A stretch of DNA of 64,000 bases from Bacillota bacterium (GTDB lineage Bacteria; Bacillota; Clostridia; Christensenellales; Christensenellaceae), in assembly GCA_023408315.1 (NCBI GenBank), contig JAEYKI010000020.1:54183-118182 (forward strand), read 5' to 3'. The notes below the pieces were generated by a model. The model made no database searches and had not been told where the DNA came from. It saw only the letters and a list, made by a program, of their open reading frames with translations. Positions within the stretch are counted from its first letter, which is position 1. Every line of letters starts with the position of its first letter. The translations under genes were made by a program, and so were the position numbers. This document shows positions 32,771 through 40,641 of the stretch, one piece after another.

Positions 32771-33556
32771 ATGAAAATAATAGACATGCACGCGCACATA
32801 TACCCCCAAAAAATAGCGGAAAGGGCTTCTGAAGCGATTGGGAATTTTTACGATATACCAATGAGCCATGACGGTACGGTTGATAAATTGCTTGAGTCCG
32901 GGACACAAGCAGGAATAGATATGTTTGTGGTTCATTCCGTTGCGACAGACCCTAAGCAGGTCGAAACAGTAAACGATTACATTGCGCAGACAGTGGCGGA
33001 GCATCCGCAGAAGCTTTTGGGATTTGCAGCCATGCACCCCGATTATACGGATATTGAAAAAGAAGTGTCGCGGGTGGAGAAAATGGGTCTTAAAGGAATC
33101 AAAATACACCCGGATTTTCAAAAATTTCATGTGGACGGCAAAGAAGCGTTTCGTATCTACGAGGCTATTGAGGGGCGGTTGCCTATTTTGATTCATACGG
33201 GCGATTACCGGTACAATTATTCCAAGGCCAAAAGCGTGCTGAAGGCGCTTAAGAGGTTTCCCCGTTTGCAGGTGATTTGCGCGCATTTTGGCGGGTGGTC
33301 CGAGTGGGAGGAAGGAATTGCCACTCTGGCGGGAACCACCGCCATGGTGGATACCTCCAGTTCCCTGTATGCCCTGAAACCTGGGGAGGCCAAGAAACTG
33401 ATTGAGGAAATTGGCGTTGACAAAGTGCTGTTTGGCACGGATTACCCCATGTGGGATCCGGCCGAAGAGCTTGCGCGTTTTGGACAAATTGGCCTGACGG
33501 CCGAAGAGAGCGATAAAATACTGCACCAGAACGCCGAGCGCCTGCTTGGATTGTAA
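32771..33556 (+). CDS. Amidohydrolase-family (TIM-barrel) metal-dependent hydrolase
   Basis: A 261-residue protein of the amidohydrolase-2 group. Metal ligands are the N-terminal DMHAHIYP, H146-type ILIHTGDY, VICAHFGGW, and D-type FGTDYPMWDP near the C-terminus, all in family order. Members hydrolyse or decarboxylate small ring or acyl compounds; no substrate can be read from the sequence. A weak GAGAGG ribosome site precedes the ATG. It is a single-gene unit ending in a strong terminator. Confidence 0.9.
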   Translation: MKIIDMHAHIYPQKIAERASEAIGNFYDIPMSHDGTVDKLLESGTQAGIDMFVVHSVATDPKQVETVNDYIAQTVAEHPQKLLGFAAMHPDYTDIEKEVSRVEKMGLKGIKIHPDFQKFHVDGKEAFRIYEAIEGRLPILIHTGDYRYNYSKAKSVLKALKRFPRLQVICAHFGGWSEWEEGIATLAGTTAMVDTSSSLYALKPGEAKKLIEEIGVDKVLFGTDYPMWDPAEELARFGQIGLTAEESDKILHQNAERLLGL

Positions 33557-33591
33557 TATTTCATTATTAAAAAATTTTTTTGGCTGCATGC

Positions 33592-33619
33592 GCCGGGTTT
33601 ACGCCCGGCCTTTTTGTTT
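33592..33619 (+). terminator. Intrinsic terminator after the amidohydrolase gene
   Basis: GCCGGG pairs with CCCGGC around TTTACG, then CTTTTTGTTTT. Confidence 0.88.
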
Positions 33620-33732
33620 TGTGTCCTGCATTTTCTGAGAATAAACCGGGCTGTTACAGGAATATACATAGCTTGAACAGGCTGGCTATGCTTTGAGCGG
33701 CCTTAAGAACGCCAAGGAAGAAGGGGAGAGGG

Positions 33733-34650
33733 ATGCGGGGAATTGTGAATCCATACATTAAGTACGATTACCGCCATATGATGAGGGACATGCAAAAGCT
33801 GCAGAAAAAATACAGTTTTCATATGCAATCAATCGGCTCCACGTTTGAGGGCAGGGATATCCCCATGGCCGTGCTGGGAGAAGGAAGCAAAAAGGTGCTG
33901 CTGGTTGGCGCGCACCATGGACGGGAATATATTACGTCCGCCTATCTGATGCGGTCTTTGGAACTGCTGTGCAGCCTTACCACCAGGAGCTATATACTGC
34001 AGGGGATGGAAACAAGCCTGCTGCTGCACGGGAAACGGGTATACGTTGTTCCCATGCTGAACCCGGACGGCGTGAATATCAGCATTTACGGGCCGGACGC
34101 CGCCCAGTATCCAAAACGGATTCGGACAATGCGGCTGATAGGCCCGTCATATGAAACATGGAAGTCCAACGCGAACGGCGTGGACCTGAACCGCAGCTAT
34201 CCCTGCCTGTTTGAGCAGAAAAGCACGCTGGTGGATTCGCCCGCCAGCGAATTTTATAAGGGAGAAGCGCCGGGCCGGGAAAGCGAAGTGGAGGCGCTTA
34301 TGCGCCTGTGCGACCAGGAAAGTTTTTGCGCGGCGGCTTCGTTTCAAGCCAAAGGTGAAGAGATTATATGGGCGGACCGTAACAGCGCGTCCAAAATTCC
34401 GGAGGCTGGGAAGCTTGCGGAAGCCCTGTCCCGCGTGAGCGGATACAAGATCATGCCTCCCTCTGCCGACCCGGGGGGCTGCACGGCGGGTTTTGAAAAC
34501 TGGTTCAGGGAGCGGTATGGGCGGCCCTGCCTGCTGATTAAAATTTCTCCGTATGCAGGCGGATTCATTCCGCATCCAATGAAAAAATTTGATTTTCTGG
34601 TTTGGGAAAACGCAAAATACATTGTTCCCACGCTGGCCGATTTCGCGTAA
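33733..34650 (+). CDS. M14-family carboxypeptidase-like protein, probably inactive
   Basis: A 305-residue protein with the zinc-carboxypeptidase fold, closest to the gamma-D-glutamyl-diamino acid peptidase branch. H62 and E65 (AHHGREY), MLNPDGV, and NANGVDLNRSYP with R154 are kept. The third zinc ligand, normally His in S-x-H-x-x-G-E, is Q205 in SFQAKGEEI. The catalytic Glu, normally in the TIE[LV] motif before SPY, is K270 in LIKISPYAGG. With both lost, peptidase activity is unlikely, and a binding or regulatory role is more probable. There is no signal peptide. A GGGGAGAGGG stretch directly before the ATG acts as ribosome site. The substitutions are seen directly; the loss of function is inference. 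Confidence 0.88.
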   Translation: MRGIVNPYIKYDYRHMMRDMQKLQKKYSFHMQSIGSTFEGRDIPMAVLGEGSKKVLLVGAHHGREYITSAYLMRSLELLCSLTTRSYILQGMETSLLLHGKRVYVVPMLNPDGVNISIYGPDAAQYPKRIRTMRLIGPSYETWKSNANGVDLNRSYPCLFEQKSTLVDSPASEFYKGEAPGRESEVEALMRLCDQESFCAAASFQAKGEEIIWADRNSASKIPEAGKLAEALSRVSGYKIMPPSADPGGCTAGFENWFRERYGRPCLLIKISPYAGGFIPHPMKKFDFLVWENAKYIVPTLADFA

Positions 34651-34746
34651 ATTTTACAAAATTGTTTAAAATATTTACAAACCTTGCCCCGTATTATATA
34701 ATTGAATCTATCTATAAAATTATAACTTTATACGAGGGGTGATCGT

Positions 34747-36285
34747 TTGAAACGAGTTTTCGCAGCTGTTATATCATTATTAATCATATTAGTTCCGGTA
34801 ACAGCATTTGCAGAAACCGCCCCGGCAACGCAATCCCCAGAATCCGTTCAAACCGCATCCGCTTCCACACAGGAAGCTCCCGTTACCCAGGTAGTACCTT
34901 TTGACGATTCCAAGATCACCGCTTCCACCGTTTTGCTGTTCAACGCAGAAACCGGGCAGGAGATTTATTCAAAAAATCCGGATGTGAAGCTTTTTCCGGC
35001 AAGCACCACCAAACTGATGACCGCGCTTCTGGCTGAAGAAAGCGGCAAGTTTGATGAAAAAGATAAAAGCGCCAATAAAATAAAAATAACCGACGAGATG
35101 ACGCAGCTTCCCAGCGGGTCCAGCATGATGGGCCTTAAAAGCGGAGAAAATATACCCGTGAGAGACCTGCAGTATGGCATGATGCTGGTTTCCGGAAACG
35201 ACGCGGCGGTGGCGGTGGCGGATTATCTTGCGGGCAGCGTAAGCGCTTTTGCCGCTCAGATGAACACAAAAGCGCAGCAGCTAGGAATGACAAACTCGCA
35301 TTTTGTAAACCCCAACGGCGTGCAGGACGAAAATCACTACACAACAGGCGCGGACATGAAAAAACTGGCCATGGCGGTTTTTCAAAGCAGCGATCTAATG
35401 GAAATTTGCGGCACCAAGACCTATACGGTTTCCCCTACCAATCTGGTTACGGAAACAAGGCTGCTTAAAAACACAAACAAGCTGATTTATACGGATCCGA
35501 AAAATACGGCGGACACACAGTATTATTATGAATTTGCCACCGGCATGAAGACGGGTTCCACGCCCGCGGCGCACGGATGCGTGGTAGCCAGCGCCAAGAA
35601 AGGCGACTTATCGTTGATTGCTCTGGTGTTTGGCGATCCTTCCGAGCAGGGGGCAAACCGCTGGCTCACGGCAAAAGATCTGTTTGAATATGGGTTTACA
35701 TATTACCAAAACGTATCTACATCCGACTTTATGAGCAATTTTGCAGTGGATGAAACCATCAGCAATCCGGCGAAGAACGACCCGGAGCAAGGCGTTTTGA
35801 AACTAACGGCAGAGCCGGACCAGGGCCAGAAAACTGTGATGCTCAGCATTGACCAGGCTGCAGCCATAAAAGCCGGAACGGCTGACGTGCAGACAACCGT
35901 AAACCTGACGCGGCCGTTAACTGCGCCAGTAAGCCAGGGAGATGTTTTTGGAAGAGTAGAGTTTACCATGAACGGCACTTCTATTGGGACGGCTAAGCTG
36001 GTTGCCTCCAGGCAGGTTTTTCAGGTTGGAGAAGAACAGGCGCAGAGCGAGGCGCTGGGCCAGTCTCCCTTTGAATATTGGGCCCAGACCAATCTGGATA
36101 TTGAGAAAAATCCGGCGGTGCTCTGGTGGCTGGTGGTTCCGGGCGCTATTATTGCGGTACTGGTAATTCGAGCAGCAAATGTAAACCGTCGCAGGAGCTT
36201 TTCTACTTCCAGGCTTCCTTCCTCCAGGTTTTATCAAAAAAGGCCCGCTCACAGAAGGCCGCGGTACCGGGGAAGGTATAGGTAA
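34747..36285 (+). CDS. dacA: D-alanyl-D-alanine carboxypeptidase (S11, DacA/PBP5 type)
   Basis: A low-molecular-weight PBP that trims the terminal D-alanine from peptidoglycan stem peptides outside the membrane. The 512-residue protein has a signal peptide (residues 1-22), active-site S86-T-T-K89, S149-G-N151 and K268-T-G270, a PBP5 C-terminal beta domain (about 330-430), and an unusual C-terminal membrane helix (about 455-475) followed by a very basic tail (NVNRRRSFS and RRPRYRGRYR). The start is TTG 34747, with GAGGGG eight bases before. It is a single gene that converges on rsfS across a bidirectional terminator. Confidence 0.95.
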   Translation: MKRVFAAVISLLIILVPVTAFAETAPATQSPESVQTASASTQEAPVTQVVPFDDSKITASTVLLFNAETGQEIYSKNPDVKLFPASTTKLMTALLAEESGKFDEKDKSANKIKITDEMTQLPSGSSMMGLKSGENIPVRDLQYGMMLVSGNDAAVAVADYLAGSVSAFAAQMNTKAQQLGMTNSHFVNPNGVQDENHYTTGADMKKLAMAVFQSSDLMEICGTKTYTVSPTNLVTETRLLKNTNKLIYTDPKNTADTQYYYEFATGMKTGSTPAAHGCVVASAKKGDLSLIALVFGDPSEQGANRWLTAKDLFEYGFTYYQNVSTSDFMSNFAVDETISNPAKNDPEQGVLKLTAEPDQGQKTVMLSIDQAAAIKAGTADVQTTVNLTRPLTAPVSQGDVFGRVEFTMNGTSIGTAKLVASRQVFQVGEEQAQSEALGQSPFEYWAQTNLDIEKNPAVLWWLVVPGAIIAVLVIRAANVNRRRSFSTSRLPSSRFYQKRPAHRRPRYRGRYR

Positions 36286-36296
36286 CCATATGAAAG

Positions 36297-36330
36297 AAAA
36301 AAATCCGGGGTTCCCGGATTTTGTTTTTTA
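36297..36330. terminator. Bidirectional terminator between dacA and rsfS
   Basis: AAAATCCGGG (36300-36309) pairs with CCCGGATTTT (36313-36322) around GTT. T-rich flanks occur on both strands (TTGTTTTTT on plus, the A run at 36297-36303 on minus), so it can serve both convergent genes. Confidence 0.88.
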
Positions 36331-36675
36331 CTCTTCATATTTCACGCAGTTGTTATCGTCCGCCCAAAGGCGTTCCAACTGGTAGAATTCGCGCTCCTCG
36401 TTATGAAAGATATGCACCAGCACATCGCCGTAATCAATCACGACCCAACGGCCTTCGCGCACGCCTTCCATGCGCAGCGGTTTTATACCGGCCTGGCCCA
36501 TTTTAAAGTCTACTTCCTGGGCCAATGTGGATACGTGGGTGGAAGAGTTTGCGGATGCGACCACAAAATAATCTGAAATGATGGTTTTATCCGAAACATG
36601 GATGATTAAAATATCCTGCGCCTTTTTATTGCTTAATATTTCGGCTATTTGCTTAGCTTTTTGGGAAATTTCCAT
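36328..36675 (-). CDS. rsfS: Ribosome silencing factor RsfS
   Basis: RsfS (YbeB/Iojap) binds protein L14 of the large ribosomal subunit and blocks subunit joining when nutrients are short. The 115-residue protein has the family features DILIIHVSDKTIISDYFVVASANSSTHV and the C-terminal GRWVVIDYGDVLVHIFHNEEREFYQLERLW (key parts: WVVIDYGDVLVHIF, FYQLERLW). GGAGG precedes the ATG at 36675, inside the end of yqeK, so the nadD-yqeK-rsfS order common in Firmicutes is kept. Confidence 0.97.
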   Translation of the reverse strand: MEISQKAKQIAEILSNKKAQDILIIHVSDKTIISDYFVVASANSSTHVSTLAQEVDFKMGQAGIKPLRMEGVREGRWVVIDYGDVLVHIFHNEEREFYQLERLWADDNNCVKYEE

Positions 36676-37259
36676 TCACTTTCCTCCGTTTGTTTCGCAG
36701 GGCTGTTTTTGATCCTGCTGTAATAATTATATGCAAATACGGTGTTCAGGTCTATAGGCGAGTTCCGCTTGACCACCAGCTTAATAGTGGCTTTCAGGGC
36801 AAGCAGCATTGCCTGGTCAATGTCCTGATAGCAAACCGGCCTTATTTTATCCAGAGCGGAATACGTGCGGCCCGGCTCAATCAGATCCGCAAGATATATG
36901 ATTTTTTCCAGCATACTCATGGCTTCCCGGCCAGTGGTGTGGTATTTAACGGCGTTGATCACGTCGCTGTCGCGGGAAAATCCGTTCCGCTCAATATAAA
37001 TCGCACCGGTATAAGCGTGCAGGGTCTTCATGGAATCATAATTTTTAAGGCCGTATTCCTTTGCCAGAGCCGTATTATCCATGCATTTTGTAACATCGTG
37101 CAGCAGGCCCGCAAACCCCGCCTTGCTCTCGTCCATACCGTAATTTCGTGCAAGTTCTATGGCTGTTTTTTCCACGGCCAGGCTGTGGTTAAACCTTTCT
37201 TCGGTGAGAACTTTGCTTAAGTGGTCCAGAATCTGGTCTTTATTATTTATATAATCCAT
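36645..37259 (-). CDS. yqeK: YqeK, HD-domain diadenosine tetraphosphatase
   Basis: YqeK proteins cleave Ap4A symmetrically into two ADP. The 204-residue protein has the HD-domain residues H in RFNHSLAVEKTA, HD in GLLHDVTKCM, H in TLHAYTGA, and the IIYLADLIEPGR block. The start at 37259 (MDYINNKDQ) overlaps the end of nadD by 17 bp, and GGAGG lies about 13 bases upstream; longer in-frame readings lack family similarity. It is the middle gene of nadD-yqeK-rsfS. Confidence 0.94.
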   Translation of the reverse strand: MDYINNKDQILDHLSKVLTEERFNHSLAVEKTAIELARNYGMDESKAGFAGLLHDVTKCMDNTALAKEYGLKNYDSMKTLHAYTGAIYIERNGFSRDSDVINAVKYHTTGREAMSMLEKIIYLADLIEPGRTYSALDKIRPVCYQDIDQAMLLALKATIKLVVKRNSPIDLNTVFAYNYYSRIKNSPAKQTEESEWKFPKKLSK

Positions 37260-37899
37260 ATTGAATAATATAATCCTCCACTTCCCGCGGCAAGTTTTCC
37301 ACCGGATGCCGGTTTTTTTTGATTGCCTCACGAATTTCTGACGAACTGACAGGGATGCCGGAATATGCTGATAGCTTTATGTGCTCGCCGTACTGCCTGT
37401 TTAAACGGTCTATTTCCATAATGATCTGAAACAGGCTGTTGCCCGGGCGCGGTACGCAGATAAAATTGGTTAAGCGGAACACCTCTTCTATGCTCTTCCA
37501 GGATTCCAGTTCAAACAGGGTATCCGAGCCTATCATAAAGTAAAACTCTGCGTTCGGCTGTTTTGCCGTAAGCTGCTGAAGAGTATCTACCGTATAAATA
37601 ATGCCGCTGCGGGAAAGCTCCAGATTGCTTGCTTCCAAAAAAGAATGAGCGCCGGACGCCAGAATGAGCATATTGAGGCGGTCCTGCACCGGGGCCAGTA
37701 TGGAAGAGGATTTGTGCGGCGGATTGCCCGTGAGCAAAAGCAGTACGCGGGACAGGTTAAATTCCCGGTATACATTACACGCGAGTTCAATGTGGCCCGA
37801 ATGAACCGGATTGAATGAGCCGCCCAGTATACCTATTTTGGTTGGATACGCTTTCAGGCTGGGTTCTACTTCCGCTGTTAAAGATTGCATATATTCCAT
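37243..37899 (-). CDS. nadD: Nicotinate-nucleotide adenylyltransferase
   Basis: NadD transfers AMP to nicotinate mononucleotide in NAD synthesis. The 218-residue protein has the nucleotidyltransferase signature GGSFNPVHSGH (residues 26-36), TGNPPHKSS, MIGSDTLFELESWKS, and the C-terminal PVSSSEIREAI, the ISSTxIR-type ATP motif. The ATG at 37899 lies six bases after a TATAAT and has no ribosome site, so the mRNA may be leaderless. The alternative start, Met at 37890, would have the same problem. The frame stays open upstream to 38391, but that part is antisense to the divergent gene. Confidence 0.93.
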   Translation of the reverse strand: MEYMQSLTAEVEPSLKAYPTKIGILGGSFNPVHSGHIELACNVYREFNLSRVLLLLTGNPPHKSSSILAPVQDRLNMLILASGAHSFLEASNLELSRSGIIYTVDTLQQLTAKQPNAEFYFMIGSDTLFELESWKSIEEVFRLTNFICVPRPGNSLFQIIMEIDRLNRQYGEHIKLSAYSGIPVSSSEIREAIKKNRHPVENLPREVEDYIIQYGLYK

Positions 37900-37905
37900 A
37901 GCAGT

Positions 37906-37911
37906 ATTATA
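37906..37911 (-). promoter_or_regulatory. -10 element of nadD, possible leaderless start
   Basis: TATAAT on the minus strand ends six bases before the nadD ATG, the same spacing as for the DUF5685 gene at 6667. No clear -35 is seen. Confidence 0.5.
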
Positions 37912-37974
37912 ACCCGTATTGGCCGAAAACAAAAGATTGAGATTAAAATTTTGCCTTTTGTCAATAATCACAGC

Positions 37975-38835
37975 ATGGATAAACAAATAAAAAAATATTT
38001 GAAAACCGAATATGCCAAGGGTGCTTCGCCTTTGGCCCGCATGCTGGACCTTGTAGGCCTGCGGTTTGTTGTTTTTACGGCGGGATATTTTTTGTACCTT
38101 CTGGTGTGCCGCAACCTGGTGGTCTCTCTGATTCTTGCAGGAATTACCACGTTTGCCGCCTCGCTTGCCATTGGGCGCCTGGAAAAAATGCGGTTTGAAA
38201 GGTTCTCGCAAAAGTATCTGTCTGAGCTCCGGCAAAAAGCCCTGCTGGAGGAACTGGTAATTCTGCCTGCCGCCAAGCGGATGAAATTTTACCGGGAGCT
38301 TATTGCAGATGAACTTGGTTGCGCGGAGTACCGCACCAAGCGGGAAGGACTGTTGGGCGGCGGATGGTATGCCCATGTGTTTGACAGGCATCCCGGCTGC
38401 GAGGTGACCGAGCAGGATGTTCTGAGCTGCCTCAGAATCCTGCAGCGGGAGAACGTTAAAAATTGTTTATGTATAGGCCTGGCAGATTACAGCGAGGCTG
38501 CGAGAATATTTGCGTGCAGCCTGGAGGAGTACCATTTTACGCTGCTGGATAAAAAGCGTATTCTGCAGTTTGCGGCTAAGGCGGGATGGCTGCCGGAAGA
38601 AGAGGTGATTCTTTCCAAAATAGCAAATGCCATTGCCCAGAAAAAACTGACTCTGGACAAAATAAAGGCAGAGGTGTTTGGGGGATCCAAATTTAAATCT
38701 TATATTGTGACCGGTGCTGTAATGGCAGGTCTGAGCGCGCTTCTAAAATTTCAGCCGTTTTTTATGAGCATGGCGGCGTTTTGCGGGGTGTTGGCTGTGA
38801 TGACGTATTATTACAACCCGCCCAAGCGCGCATAA
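37975..38835 (+). CDS. Membrane protein of unknown function divergent from nadD
   Basis: A 286-residue protein from MDKQIKKYLK. Two hydrophobic stretches lie near the N-terminus (about residues 25-65, GLRFVVFTAGYFLYLLVCRN and onward) and two near the C-terminus (about 240-280). The soluble middle contains a possible Rossmann-like strand (KNCLCIGLADYSEAARIF) and ends in LLDKKRILQFAAKAG, a pattern seen in restriction-endonuclease-like folds, but I see no complete catalytic motif. No ribosome site precedes the ATG; AATAAT lies six bases upstream, again suggesting a leaderless start. A TTG at 37885 would overlap nadD and is less likely. A terminator follows. Confidence 0.75.
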   Translation: MDKQIKKYLKTEYAKGASPLARMLDLVGLRFVVFTAGYFLYLLVCRNLVVSLILAGITTFAASLAIGRLEKMRFERFSQKYLSELRQKALLEELVILPAAKRMKFYRELIADELGCAEYRTKREGLLGGGWYAHVFDRHPGCEVTEQDVLSCLRILQRENVKNCLCIGLADYSEAARIFACSLEEYHFTLLDKKRILQFAAKAGWLPEEEVILSKIANAIAQKKLTLDKIKAEVFGGSKFKSYIVTGAVMAGLSALLKFQPFFMSMAAFCGVLAVMTYYYNPPKRA

Positions 38836-38936
38836 AAACAAGCTGCATGTTTGCACGCGGACCTTTTTTTACGCCCGTTGCCCTTGCACAATGCGTAGGG
38901 AAGCCACAAGTAAAATTACGTTAAAATTACATTTAG

Positions 38937-38966
38937 CGCCTGAATGCATGCATTCTCAGGCGTTTT
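38937..38966 (+). terminator. Intrinsic terminator after the 37975 gene
   Basis: CGCCTGAATGCA pairs with TGCATTCTCAGGCG apart from a two-base bulge, followed by TTTTATAT. Confidence 0.8.
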
Positions 38967-39103
38967 ATATACCCTTTGCTCAGGTAACATCCACCCGGCA
39001 GCCGGAATATAGTATTTATAAACGGTTGGAAGGGGGACATTTGAATTACGGCATATGAAAGCGTGCATTTACATACCGGCAATGCCGCATTCAATAAACA
39101 TGT

Positions 39104-40060
39104 ATGAACTATTCAAAATATCAGCAGGACCCTGGCGGTACGGGCACAGGGATTACCTGGAACAATGTCTGCATTTCGCTCAACCTGTTTTTTCTAAGAA
39201 TTATGAAAGAGCATTGTGTATTTCTTGAAATCGGCTTTTTACCTAAAGACAAAAATCTTTCGGAGCAGGTTTTGGAATTGCAGAAGGGATTTGGCGCCTT
39301 TCTTGATAATGCGGTTAGTATTGCGAATGGTGTGGTGGGCAAAAAGGCGTTTGAATCCCAACAGTTTGTAACGCCGTATACGGTGCGGGCAGAACGGCTG
39401 ACCAGCTTTTTTACAGGGATACCCATCGATTCATCCATAACAGAACGGGAAAAAGCAATTGTTCCCTGGGGGGGAGCGCCTGTTGCCGCAGAAACAAATG
39501 AAAAAATAAGGGCGCTGAACGAGAATGTCCGTACGCTTACAGGGCAACTGGCGGATTTTATAAAACAATTGCTTTTTGATTCGGAACATTGCCGGATATT
39601 TACTATGAATTATACTGTGGAGTTGCAACATATGTACGATGAAACAAAACATTATATTGCCAATATGGACAGGATTGAACAGATTGTAAATCCAATTTAC
39701 CACGGCCGTTTGGCTGAAGAACTGGAATTTTGGAACAAAATTATGGCAAGCCACAATAAGACGGTTGCGGGCCGGCTGGACCCCACGGAGGAAAAGCTGA
39801 TTGGGGAAGCGGAACGGTTTGCAAACGAATTCAATACACTTTCTGCAGACACCGCCAAATCCGGCGAGAATCTTTTGGATCTAAAGAGCCGGAGCCGGGA
39901 GGCGGTAAAAAAATTGCAGGCGTTTCAGACCAAAAACATTGAGAAGCTGATGAATTGTGGCATACGGTCTGTAATCAGCCCTCTGCAAATGGACCATCAT
40001 ATCCGGGAAACGGCGCATTTTGAATTTATTCTGGAGGCAGCGCCCGGACGGAAAATATAA
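39104..40060 (+). CDS. DUF2935 protein, hemerythrin-like
   Basis: A 318-residue helical protein with two copies of the DUF2935 motif. The first has FLRIMKEHCVFLEIGF near residue 31, and the second ELEFWNKIMASHNKTVAG near residue 206, followed by PTEEKLIGEAERFANEF. HCRIFTMNYTVE and MDHHIRETAHFEF supply further His and Glu residues. The E-H and H-x-x-E pattern suggests a di-metal four-helix bundle as in bacterial DUF2935 proteins. The start ATG 39104 has no strong ribosome site, so the true start may differ. It is a single gene converging on the arginine operon. Confidence 0.88.
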   Translation: MNYSKYQQDPGGTGTGITWNNVCISLNLFFLRIMKEHCVFLEIGFLPKDKNLSEQVLELQKGFGAFLDNAVSIANGVVGKKAFESQQFVTPYTVRAERLTSFFTGIPIDSSITEREKAIVPWGGAPVAAETNEKIRALNENVRTLTGQLADFIKQLLFDSEHCRIFTMNYTVELQHMYDETKHYIANMDRIEQIVNPIYHGRLAEELEFWNKIMASHNKTVAGRLDPTEEKLIGEAERFANEFNTLSADTAKSGENLLDLKSRSREAVKKLQAFQTKNIEKLMNCGIRSVISPLQMDHHIRETAHFEFILEAAPGRKI

Positions 40061-40090
40061 AAAAAGCGCCATTCATACAGAAAGGCGCTT
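40059..40090 (-). terminator. Terminator of the arginine operon
   Basis: On the minus strand AAGCGCC (40090-40084) pairs with GGCGCTT (40070-40064) across a 13-base loop, followed by a run of seven U. It may also stop transcripts from the DUF2935 gene. Confidence 0.85.
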
Positions 40091-40101
40091 GAATGCTTTT
40101 A

Positions 40102-40641
40102 TTAAGTGTTTATATGGCTTTTGCCAATTTTGCCCACAATACTCTCGTAATCAAACATTTCGTCCATTTCGGTAATCTCGTTGACCATAAAGGCGCGGAT
40201 ATAGTCCGCGTCCTTGGAAACGGAATGGATATAGTATCCGTTTTTTAAATAGAACGCCACGGTGGAACGCATTTTGGAAGCTGTGTGCAGGGTGATGGCG
40301 CGCACGCCCATGGAAGCGCATTCCACCCGTACTTTTTCCAGAAGAAGGCCGCCCAGGCCCAGGTTGTGCACATCCGGGGAAATGGAAAAACGGCTTAAAT
40401 ATGCAATTGCCTCTCCCAGCAGGGTTACGCGCACGCTCCCAATAATAACTCCGTCCATTTCGCACACGTAGACATACTTGTTTATTATATCGCTTTTAAC
40501 GTCTTCGATGGTTTCAAACAGCGCGGCGATGGATTCGCGTTTGCGCACTTCTTTGGCGTACAGGTCGAAGGCTGCCTTTGTAATGGCAAGAATCTCCTGC
40601 GCGTCTTTTTCTGTTGCGCGGCGGAGCAGAATTTGTTCCAT
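40102..40641 (-). CDS. GNAT-family N-acetyltransferase at the end of the arginine operon
   Basis: A 179-residue GNAT protein. The fold pattern runs from LLRRATEKDAQEILAITKAAF through MDGVIIGSVRVTLLGEAIAYLSRFSISPDVHNLGLGGLLLEKV, where LSRFSISPDVHNLGLGGLL is the acetyl-CoA pyrophosphate loop (Q/RxxGxG/A variant NLGLGG), to the C-terminal TVAFYLKNGYYI. Its ATG overlaps the argF stop by one base, so it belongs to the operon. Arginine synthesis needs N-acetylglutamate and no argJ or argA is visible, so it could be the acetylglutamate synthase. Its sequence is not typical of that enzyme, so this is only a possibility. Confidence 0.88.
   Translation of the reverse strand: MEQILLRRATEKDAQEILAITKAAFDLYAKEVRKRESIAALFETIEDVKSDIINKYVYVCEMDGVIIGSVRVTLLGEAIAYLSRFSISPDVHNLGLGGLLLEKVRVECASMGVRAITLHTASKMRSTVAFYLKNGYYIHSVSKDADYIRAFMVNEITEMDEMFDYESIVGKIGKSHINT

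Noticed and set aside
37900..38391. N-terminal extension of nadD to 382 residues
   Set aside because: Antisense to the gene at 37975 and unlike any NadD; the family N-terminus begins near 37899.
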